Assembly: GCA_040386155.1 (NCBI GenBank)
Contig: JAZKFZ010000003.1
Coordinates: 496,001-560,000 of the forward strand
DNA: 64,000 bases
Reading direction: 5' to 3'
Source: M0103 sp040386155
GTDB lineage: Bacteria > Bacteroidota > Bacteroidia > Flavobacteriales_D > Crocinitomicaceae
Of the stretch, positions 45,195 through 54,800 are shown piece after piece. The notes beneath the pieces are model-generated. The model saw nothing but the letters and a program-made list of their open reading frames with translations. It was not told the DNA's origin and made no database searches. A program made the translations under genes and the position numbers. Every line of letters starts with the position of its first letter. Position 1 is the first letter of the stretch.

Positions 45195-46412
45195 ATGAGA
45201 AAATTAATTTTAACTTCTTCATTACTGTGCTCAACGCTCGTGGTAGTAGCCCAAAAAAGTAATGAAACTAGCGCCGCCGTTGAGTATAAGAACAAATATC
45301 TTATGGCCGTTGCCACTGGTGATAAGGAAGCTGCAAAAGCAGCGCTAATTGCCGCGAAAGGTTATATTGATCTTGCTGCAGTACATGAAGACACCAAAGA
45401 CAGTCCTAAAACTTTGTATTACAAAGGGGAAATTTATTCAAGTTTTTTGATGTACCCAATGATGACAATGGATATGGACACTACTTTCATAATGAAAGGT
45501 GGTGAAGATGCATTGGAAGTAGCGATTGCTTCGTACAAAAAAGGCTTCGACATCAGCGATAAATTTGATATTGATATCAAAGATGCTATAAACCAGAAGA
45601 AAGCCTTGCTTGGACAGTTTACTGACATGATGTACAACAACAATATGTTCAATGAAGCTGGAGAAATGTACTTGACACAATATCAATTGTCGGATGCAAT
45701 TAAGCAGGTTGATACCGTTTCAGCATTCAATTCTGGAATTTGTTACGACAAAGCTGAATTGTTTGAAAAAGCAGGTGATTCATATTCATTAGCTGCAAAG
45801 GGTGGCTACAAAGGAAGTTTTCCGAATTCTTCCACCACGTTTGCACTAGCATCTCAGGCGTATAGAAAAGCTAAAAATATAGCAAAAGCGAAAGAAATTT
45901 TAGCGGAAGGTCGTAAAATCTATCCAAACGAAAAAGAGTTGCTTCTTGAGTCTGTAAACACTAGTCTATCTGAAGGTGATAATGCAGGTGCTGAAAAAGC
46001 GTTGACAGCTGCATTGGAAGCAGATCCCACCAACAAGCAATTGTATTACACGATTGGAACAATTTGCATCGATTTGAAAGATAATGCAAAAGCAGAACAA
46101 TATTTGAATCGTGCAATAGAACTAGATCCTAAATATGAAGATGCCTTGTATCAATTAGGAGCGCATTTAGTTACTTGGGCTGGGGAAACTCGCTATTCAA
46201 TTAACAGTCTTGAATATGGTGATCCTAAAAAAGATGCATTATTAAAGGAGTCAGATGAATTGTACACGAAAGCAATTGTTCCTTTGGAAAAATACATTTC
46301 TATTCAACCAAACGATAAAACGGTTTTGAAGATTTTATCTCAGATTTACAAAAGCTTGAAAAATGAAGCTAAATCACTAGAATATAAAAATCGTGCTGAC
46401 GCTGTAAAATAA
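45195..46412 (+). CDS. Secreted TPR-repeat protein
   Basis: A 405-residue protein with a signal peptide (MRKLILTSSLLCSTLVVVAQ). The body is helical repeats; clear TPR units occur around 250-340 (ADPTNKQLYYTIGTICIDLKD, then AEQYLNRAIELDPKYEDALYQLG). The same gene order (gyrA, then a TPR protein) is common in Bacteroidota, which supports co-transcription, but the functional link is unknown. It is likely a periplasmic adaptor. A bidirectional hairpin terminator follows. Confidence 0.85.
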   Translation: MRKLILTSSLLCSTLVVVAQKSNETSAAVEYKNKYLMAVATGDKEAAKAALIAAKGYIDLAAVHEDTKDSPKTLYYKGEIYSSFLMYPMMTMDMDTTFIMKGGEDALEVAIASYKKGFDISDKFDIDIKDAINQKKALLGQFTDMMYNNNMFNEAGEMYLTQYQLSDAIKQVDTVSAFNSGICYDKAELFEKAGDSYSLAAKGGYKGSFPNSSTTFALASQAYRKAKNIAKAKEILAEGRKIYPNEKELLLESVNTSLSEGDNAGAEKALTAALEADPTNKQLYYTIGTICIDLKDNAKAEQYLNRAIELDPKYEDALYQLGAHLVTWAGETRYSINSLEYGDPKKDALLKESDELYTKAIVPLEKYISIQPNDKTVLKILSQIYKSLKNEAKSLEYKNRADAVK

Positions 46413-46429
46413 GATGTTTAACAATTTTA

Positions 46430-46465
46430 AAAAAAAAACCGAAATGAAAATTTCGGTTTTTTTTT
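46430..46465. terminator. Bidirectional terminator between the TPR gene and aroB
   Basis: The arms (CCGAAA core at 46439-46444, TTTCGG at 46451-46456) extend through A and T runs to 46430 and 46465. Both strands get a U-tract, serving the plus-strand TPR gene and the minus-strand aroB. Confidence 0.88.
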
Positions 46466-46478
46466 GCTTCTTTTTTTA

Positions 46479-47528
46479 TTACACGAAATACGATTCAAAA
46501 ATCATAGTTAGCAAGGCTTCGTCGTAACGAAAATCATATTCGCTCTCCCCGATTGATTTCAAAACAACTCCCTTTATGACTCCTTCACTATTCTTTTTAT
46601 CGTTATGCATTAATCGAATAATTTGGGGGATATCTTGCAACTGAAATTCAAGTACCGGAAATTTCTTCAAAACCAATTCAATTTCTTGTAATTCCTCAAT
46701 GGTCAGTAAGCCAACTGCATTAGATAATCTACTTTCAAGTAACATCCCTGCCGCTACTGCTTGTCCGTGCGCAATTGGTTCGCTGTATTCCAAGAAAAAT
46801 CCTTCCAATGCGTGTCCAATAGTATGACCAAAATTCAACTTTTTACGATCTCCCTTTTCAAAAGGATCAATATCAACCACATTCATCTTGATCGCTGCGG
46901 CACGTTGAATCATATTCAAGTCAATTAATTGTGATGAATTCTCGATTGTTTTTAATTGATTCCAAAAATCTCCATCTTGAATTAATGCGTGCTTTGTCAT
47001 TTCAGAAAAACCATTCCACAGCTCTTCCTCTGGTAAACTTGCTAAAAAACGTTGATCAATAAATGTCTTTATCGGTAGGGCAAACGTTCCGATTTGATTT
47101 TTATAAGGACCTAAGTCAATACCCGTTTTTCCACCAATGGAAGCATCAACCATTCCCAAAAGGGTCGTAGGAATATTGATAAAGTCAATACCTCGCTTAA
47201 AAGTGGAAGCAATAAATCCACCCATGTCTGTCACAACACCGCCTCCGAGATTAATTACAAGATCTTTTCTGCCGATTTCATACTCGCTCATTGCTTCCCA
47301 CACCTGGAAACAAACCTCCATTACTTTATTTTCTTCTCCTGCAGGCAAAAGAATTACTTCCGCATCAGCTAATTCGGTATAACTGGTGATCAAAAATTCC
47401 AAACAATTATCATGTGTATTATCATCCACAATAATTACCTTTTTTGAAGAAGAATATTGATTGAGAACCGCTTGAAATGAAGAAACTGTGATATCTCCAA
47501 ATTCAATATGTTGTATTTTTGACTCCAA
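46479..47528 (-). CDS. aroB: 3-dehydroquinate synthase
   Basis: Makes 3-dehydroquinate from DAHP, the second step of the shikimate pathway, with NAD and a divalent metal. It has 349 residues. The NAD-binding block is LPAGEENKV and the long signature GGGVVTDMGGF-ASTFKRG near 95-115, followed by IPTTLLGMVDASIGGKTG. Metal ligands lie in ALIQDG and NFGHTIGHALE, with the further HGQAVAAGM. No ATG suits: the start must be the TTG at 47528, giving a TTG-initiated protein, with a TATTTTTG box 23 bases upstream. Convergent with the TPR gene. Confidence 0.93.
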   Translation of the reverse strand: MESKIQHIEFGDITVSSFQAVLNQYSSSKKVIIVDDNTHDNCLEFLITSYTELADAEVILLPAGEENKVMEVCFQVWEAMSEYEIGRKDLVINLGGGVVTDMGGFIASTFKRGIDFINIPTTLLGMVDASIGGKTGIDLGPYKNQIGTFALPIKTFIDQRFLASLPEEELWNGFSEMTKHALIQDGDFWNQLKTIENSSQLIDLNMIQRAAAIKMNVVDIDPFEKGDRKKLNFGHTIGHALEGFFLEYSEPIAHGQAVAAGMLLESRLSNAVGLLTIEELQEIELVLKKFPVLEFQLQDIPQIIRLMHNDKKNSEGVIKGVVLKSIGESEYDFRYDEALLTMIFESYFV

Positions 47529-47550
47529 TTGTAGTGTTTTTTTCGATATA

Positions 47551-47558
47551 CAAAAATA
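47551..47558 (-). promoter_or_regulatory. -7 promoter box of aroB
   Basis: The minus strand reads TATTTTTG, an exact TAnnTTTG box 22 bases before the TTG start, which supports that start. Confidence 0.5.
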
Positions 47559-47610
47559 GATATTCCTATCAGAGCAATGTCAATAAAATAAAAGCTATTA
47601 TTTTTACAGT

Positions 47611-48780
47611 ATGATTTCATTTGAAAATACTGAAGTTGCTTTCAAGAGCAAAAGTAATAAAGACCTTAGAAGAGCATATCTTCTTTTTAAAGCGATTGGA
47701 AGTCCACGCATGGTGAAATTTGGAAAATGGGCCACAAAGACATCCTTTTCAATCGGTCTACCAATAAGCGGAATGATTAAGGCAACCATCTTTAAACAAT
47801 TTTGCGGCGGAGAGTCCATCGAAGAATGCGCTGCAACAACTGAAGCTTTAGGTCAATTTGGTATAGGAACCATCCTTGATTATTCTGTAGAAGGAAAAAC
47901 ATCAGACGAAGATTTTGAAAAAACAACATTAGAAATCATTGACACGATTCTGTTCGCTGCAAAGCGAAAGCACATTCCCTTTGCTGTTTTTAAGGTAACG
48001 GGGATTTCACAATTCGCCATATTGGAAGCAGCAAATGAATCTGAAGCACATCTTAATGAAGTTGATTTAGCAAAGTACCATGAAATAGAACAACGAATTG
48101 ATCGTATATGCAAAGCGGCTTTTGACGCTGGAATACCAGTTTTTATTGATGCAGAAGAATCCTGGATTCAAGATGTCATTGATCGATTAGCGCTGAAAAT
48201 GATGCGAAAATACAATCAACAAAGAGCAATTGTTTACAATACCATTCAAATGTATCGTCATGATCGTTACGACTTTTTAGCACAACAAATTGAAATTGCG
48301 AAGAAAGAAAATATCCATTTGGGAATTAAGTTAGTGCGTGGTGCCTATATGGAAAAAGAACGTGCAAGAGCAGTTCAAAAGGGATACCCTTCCCCTATTC
48401 AAAAAGATAAAAAATCATCTGATGATGATTTCAACAAAGCAGTAGAATTATTGTTGGCCAATATTAATTGTATTGAACTTTGCGCAGGAACTCACAATGA
48501 AGATAGTTCTCTTTTATTGGCAGAATTAATGACCAAGTATTCAATTAAATCAAATGATCATCGAATTTGGTTTGCTCAACTTTTGGGAATGAGTGATCAT
48601 ATTTCATACAATTTAGCGCACCATGGTTTTAATGTTGCAAAATACGTTCCTTATGGACCAGTGAAAGAAGTCATGCCTTATCTTTTGCGTCGTGCTGATG
48701 AAAACACTTCTGTTGCAGGTCAAACAAGTCGGGAATTGAGTTTGATTATGAAGGAACGTAAGCGAAGAAAACAGAAATAA
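47611..48780 (+). CDS. Proline dehydrogenase (monofunctional)
   Basis: A 389-residue FAD enzyme oxidising proline to pyrroline-5-carboxylate, with electrons passed to the membrane. It is the monofunctional, non-PutA type. The TIM barrel shows KVTGIS, YNTIQMYRHDRYDFL, KLVRGAYMEKERAR and GTHNEDSS, and the substrate-binding end has the classic YLLRRADENTSV motif near 364-376. A near-match -7 box (TATTTTTA) lies four bases before the ATG. The stop codon is embedded in the base of a long terminator stem. The partner P5C dehydrogenase is not in the window. Confidence 0.94.
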   Translation: MISFENTEVAFKSKSNKDLRRAYLLFKAIGSPRMVKFGKWATKTSFSIGLPISGMIKATIFKQFCGGESIEECAATTEALGQFGIGTILDYSVEGKTSDEDFEKTTLEIIDTILFAAKRKHIPFAVFKVTGISQFAILEAANESEAHLNEVDLAKYHEIEQRIDRICKAAFDAGIPVFIDAEESWIQDVIDRLALKMMRKYNQQRAIVYNTIQMYRHDRYDFLAQQIEIAKKENIHLGIKLVRGAYMEKERARAVQKGYPSPIQKDKKSSDDDFNKAVELLLANINCIELCAGTHNEDSSLLLAELMTKYSIKSNDHRIWFAQLLGMSDHISYNLAHHGFNVAKYVPYGPVKEVMPYLLRRADENTSVAGQTSRELSLIMKERKRRKQK

Positions 48781-48830
48781 ATAAAAACGTAGGGGCGAAA
48801 AATATTTCGCCCCTACGTTTTTATTTATTT
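48775..48830. terminator. Very long bidirectional terminator stem that includes the PRODH stop codon
   Basis: Arms 48775-48800 and 48805-48830 pair without mismatch (GTAGGGGCGAAA core) around a 4-base loop (AATA). The U/A-rich ends give U-tracts on both strands, serving the convergent proline dehydrogenase and adhesin genes. Confidence 0.88.
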
Positions 48831-48865
48831 TCGCACCTACATTTTTTGTTTTAACCAGTACGATT

Positions 48866-51800
48866 TTACTTTAACAAATTCACATGTCCTGTCACAATTT
48901 TTCGAGCATCATTGATGGATTTTTTAAATTCTACTTTATAGGTATAAGTCCCTTCTTGACATGGAATTGAATGATCAACCCCATACGTTCCATCCCATCC
49001 TACTTCATGATCATGAGATTCAAATACAATTTCTCCCCAACGATTAAATATCAATAATTCATAATCGAATGGATCAAATCCTGATGTGAAAATTGGTAGG
49101 AATGTTGGATTGAATTGATCATCATCCGGAGTGAAAGTATTAGGAATGTAATAGATTAGTTCTTCGATAGTTGTTATCACAAAGCTGGCAGTATCTACAC
49201 AACCTAAAGAAGAAGTTGCAACTAGAACTACCTCATAACTTCCATCTTCATCATCTGGAAACATGTGAATTGGATTCACCGTCTGTGACGCCGGCGAATC
49301 ATCACCAAATGTCCAAGAATAGTCTACAGCCCCTACTGAATTATTTAGGAATTGAATTTCTGGAAAGATCGTAGATACACTAGGAGGATTTGCGGTAAAT
49401 GCTGCAATTGGAGCGTCTTCCGTGTAGATATAATTGTTCATTGTAAGACTGCCAACACAACCATCTGCAGATGTGGTAACCAATGTAACATCAAATAACC
49501 CCCCATCATTAAACGTCATTGTAACTGGCCCACAACTATTTGCTGTCATACCGTTTGAAGTAGTCCATGAACAAGCACTTAGGTTTCCTGTGGAAGTGTT
49601 CGTAAGTGTTACAACAAGTGGCGTACAACCCTGCACAACATCTGCATTAAAGGAAACAACTGGATTAGCGTTTACAGTCACTGTAGCAACATCTGTGTTG
49701 ATACACCCATTAGCATCTGTTCCAGTCACTGTATAATTTATAATTCCCACACTTGGTGAAAAAGCAACACCGTTCAAAACTCCATTTGTCCAAGTGTAAG
49801 TCGAAGCACCACTTCCATTTAATGTAACACTTGTTCCTTCGCAGATTGATTGGTCCACACCAGCATTCACTGTTGGATTTGGATTAACAGTAACGACCAC
49901 ATCATCAGTTCCAATACATCCATCAATTGAAGTTCCTGTTGCTGTGTATGTCAATGTTCCAACAGCTGGGGTGAATGCGACACCATCTGTAATTCCATAG
50001 TTCCAAGTATATGTGGATGCACCACCTCCAATCAATGTAACTTGAGATCCAAGACAAACTGTTTGATCTATTCCTGCACTAACAATTGGGTTTGGATTAA
50101 TTGTTACGACTACATCATCTGTACCGATACAGCCTTGAGCACTTGTACCTGTTACAGTGTATGTTGTTGTTACGGCAGGCACTGTAAATGCAACACCATC
50201 ATTCACGCCTAAATTCCAAGAATACGTTGAAGCACCATTTCCATTTAAGGTAACTTGCGAGCCAGGGCAAAATGCTTGATCTACACCTGCATTTACAATT
50301 GGATTATTATTGATGGTAACTGTGATAGCATCTGTTCCAGTACAACCATTCACATCTGTTCCAACAACATTGTAAGTCGTTGAGCTTAATGGAGTAATAG
50401 AAACACCATTGCCATTTCCTAGTCCATTATCCCATGTGTAGGTCATTCCTCCTGAAGCAGTTAAAATCGAAGAAGCACCTTGACAAATCGCTACATCAAG
50501 ACCCGCATTAATTGGGGCGTTCCCATTTACAGTAACAATTACTTGATCGGATGCTACACATCCTAAGCTAGTTCCGCTAACTGTATAGGTAGTTGACACA
50601 ACTGGATTTGCTGTTGGATTAGCAATGTTTGTTGCACTTAATCCCGTTGCTGGCGACCATGTGTAAGTTGTGCCGCCTGTTGCTCCCAATGTAGTTGAAT
50701 TCCCTATACAGATGGCTGCATCTGCACCTGCATTAATAGTTGGTAAAGGATTTACAGTTACAACAACCTGATCACTGCTAACACATCCAGCCGCTGATGT
50801 TCCAGAAACCGTGTATGTTTGCGTTGCCACTGGTGTTGCAGTTGGGTTTGCAATGTTCGTTGCACTTAATCCCGTTGCTGGTGACCATGTGTATGTAGAT
50901 CCACCAGAAGCTGATAAAGGTGTTGATGCACCAATACATATTGCAACGTCTGTTCCAGCATTGATCGTAGGTAGAGGATTAACAGTTACAATAACTTGAT
51001 CTGTTCCCACACATCCTGAGGCAGTCGTACCTGAAACTGTATAAGTTTGAGTTGTAGCTGGTGTTGCTGTTGGATTGGCAATATTTGTTGCACTTAGTCC
51101 AGTTGCTGGCGACCATGTATACGTTGCTCCGCCTGATGCTAACAACGACGTTGAAGCGCCAACACAAATTGCAACATCTGCTCCAGCATTAATCGCTGCT
51201 ACAGCATTTACTGTTACAACAACCTGATCTGTGCTCACGCAACCTGCTGCCGAAGTTCCTGAAACAGTGTACGTCTGTGTGGCTGCTGGTGTTGCTGTTG
51301 GATTTGCAATATTTGTTGCACTTAATCCAGTTGCAGGTGACCACGTATATGTTGCACCGCCTGATGCTAACAATGGCGTACTTTGCGTTGGGCAAATAGC
51401 GACATCTAGTCCAGCGTCAATTACTGGTAAAGGATTGATGGTAACGATAACTTGATCTGTATTCACACATCCAGCCGCTGATGTTCCAGAAACCGTGTAT
51501 GTTTGCGTTGCCGCTGGTGTTGCAGTTGGGTTTGCAATGTTCGTTGCACTTAGTCCCGTTGCTGGCGACCACGCATATGTTGCGCCGCCAGTTGCTAATA
51601 ACGGTGTGCTTTGCGTTGGGCAAATAGCGACATCTAGTCCAGCGTCAATTACTGGTAAAGGATTGATGGTAACGATAACTTGATCTGTATTCACACATCC
51701 AGCCGCTGATGTTCCAGAAACCGTGTATGTTTGCGTTGCCGCTGGTGTTGCAGTTGGGTTTGCAATGTTCGTTGCACTTAGTCCCGTTGCTGGCGACCAC

Positions 51801-54800
51801 GCATATGTTGCGCCGCCAGTTGCTAATAACGGTGTGCTTTGCGTTGGGCAAATAGCGACATCTAGTCCAGCGTCAATTACTGGTAAAGGATTGATGGTAA
51901 CGATAACTTGATCTGTTCCCACACATCCTGAGGCAGTCGTACCTGAAACTGTATAAGTTTGAGTTGTAGCTGGTGTTGCTGTTGGATTGGCAATATTTGT
52001 TGCACTTAGTCCAGTTGCTGGCGACCATGTATACGTTGCTCCGCCTGATGCTAACAACGACGTTGAAGCGCCAACACAAATTGCAACATCTGCTCCAGCA
52101 TTAATCGCTGCTACAGCATTTACTGTTACAACAACCTGATCTGTGCTCACACATCCTGCTGCTGAAGTACCTGAAACTGTATACGTTTGCGTTGCTGCCG
52201 GAGTTGCTGTTGGATTTGCAATGTTTGTTGCACTTAATCCAGTTGCTGGTGACCAAGTATATGTTGCACCACCTGATGCTAACAATGGCGTGCTTTGCGT
52301 TGGGCAAATAGCGACATCTAGTCCAGCGTCAATTACTGGTAAAGGATTGATGGTAACGATAACTTGATCTGTATTCACACATCCCGCTGCTGAAGTGCCT
52401 GAAACCGTGTATGTTTGCGTTGCTACTGGTGTTGCCGTTGGATTAGCAATGTTCGTTGCACTTAATCCCGTTGCTGGTGACCATGTGTATGTTGAAGCAC
52501 CTGATGCAGATAATGGTGTTGATGCACCAATACATATTGCAACGTCTGTTCCAGCATTGATGATTGGTAGAGGATTAACAGTTACAATAACTTGATCTGT
52601 TCCCACACATCCTGAGGCAGTCGTACCTGAAACTGTATAAGTTTGAGTTGTAGCTGGTGTTGCTGTTGGATTGGCAATATTTGTTGCACTTAGTCCAGTT
52701 GCTGGCGACCATGTATACGTTGCTCCGCCTGATGCTAACAACGACGTTGAAGCGCCAACACAAATTGCAACATCTGCTCCAGCATTAATCGCTGCTACAG
52801 CATTTACTGTTACAACAACCTGATCTGTGCTCACGCAACCTGCTGCCGAAGTTCCTGAAACAGTGTACGTCTGTGTGGCTGCTGGTGTTGCTGTTGGATT
52901 TGCAATATTTGTTGCACTTAATCCAGTTGCAGGTGACCACGTATATGTTGCACCGCCTGATGCTAACAATGGCGTACTTTGCGTTGGGCAAATAGACACA
53001 TCTGCTCCTGCATTAATAGTTGGTAATGGATTGATGGTAACGATAACTTGATCTGTATTTACACAACCTGCTGCTGAAGTACCTGAAACTGTATAAGTTT
53101 GAGTTGCTGCCGGAGTTGCCGTTGGATTGGCAATATTCGTTGCACTTAATCCCGTTGCTGGCGACCATGTGTATGTTGAAGCACCTGATGCAGATAAAGG
53201 TGTTGATGCACCAATACATATTGCAACGTCTGTTCCAGCATTGATCGCAGGTAGTGGATTAACAGTTACAATAACTTGATCACTTCCTGTACATCCTGAG
53301 GCAGTTGTCCCATTTACAGTATAAGTTGTAGTAATTGATGGATTTGCAGTAACACTTGACCCACTTGTGGCACTTAATCCTGTAGCTGGCGACCATGTAT
53401 ACGTTGCTCCGCCTGATGCTAACAACGACGTTGAAGCGCCAACACAAATTGCAACATCTGCTCCAGCATTAATCGCTGCTACAGCATTTACTGTTACAAC
53501 AACCTGATCTGTGCTCACGCAACCTGCTGCCGAAGTTCCTGAAACAGTGTACGTCTGTGTGGCTGCTGGTGTTGCTGTTGGATTTGCAATATTTGTTGCA
53601 CTTAATCCAGTTGCAGGTGACCACGTATATGTTGCACCGCCTGATGCTAACAATGGCGTACTTTGCGTTGGGCAAATAGACACATCTGCTCCTGCATTAA
53701 TAGTTGGTAATGGATTGATGGTAACGATAACTTGATCTGTATTTACACAACCTGCTGCTGAAGTACCTGAAACTGTATAAGTTTGAGTTGCTGCCGGAGT
53801 TGCCGTTGGATTGGCAATATTCGTTGCACTTAATCCCGTTGCTGGCGACCATGTGTATGTTGAAGCACCTGATGCAGATAAAGGTGTTGATGCACCAATA
53901 CATATTGCAACGTCTGTTCCAGCATTGATGATTGGTAGAGGATTAACAGTTACAATAACTTGATCTGTTCCCACACATCCTGAGGCAGTCGTACCTGAAA
54001 CTGTATAAGTTTGAGTTGTAGCTGGTGTTGCTGTTGGATTGGCAATATTTGTTGCACTTAGTCCAGTTGCTGGCGACCATGTATACGTTGCTCCGCCTGA
54101 TGCTAACAACGACGTTGAAGCGCCAACACAAATTGCAACATCTGCTCCAGCATTAATCGCTGCTACAGCATTTACTGTTACAACAACCTGATCTGTGCTC
54201 ACGCAACCTGCTGCCGAAGTTCCTGAAACAGTGTACGTCTGTGTGGCTGCTGGTGTTGCTGTTGGATTTGCAATATTTGTTGCACTTAATCCAGTTGCAG
54301 GTGACCACGTATATGTTGCACCGCCTGATGCTAACAATGGCGTACTTTGCGTTGGGCAAATAGACACATCTGCTCCTGCATTAATAGTTGGTAATGGATT
54401 GATGGTAACGATAACTTGATCTGTATTTACACAACCTGCTGCTGAAGTACCTGAAACTGTATAAGTTTGAGTTGCTGCCGGAGTTGCCGTTGGATTGGCA
54501 ATATTCGTTGCACTTAATCCCGTTGCTGGCGACCATGTGTATGTTGAAGCACCTGATGCAGATAAAGGTGTTGATGCACCAATACATATTGCAACGTCTG
54601 TTCCAGCATTGATCGCAGGTAGTGGATTAACAGTTACAATAACTTGATCACTTCCTGTACATCCTGAGGCAGTTGTCCCATTTACAGTATAAGTTGTAGT
54701 AATTGATGGATTTGCAGTAACACTTGACCCACTTGTGGCACTTAATCCTGTAGCTGGCGACCATGTATACGTTGCTCCGCCTGATGCTAACAACGACGTT

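Noticed and set aside
44822..45316. 164-codon minus-strand frame across the gyrA/TPR junction
   Set aside because: Shadow of two convincing plus-strand genes, low-complexity Ser/Ile-rich translation.
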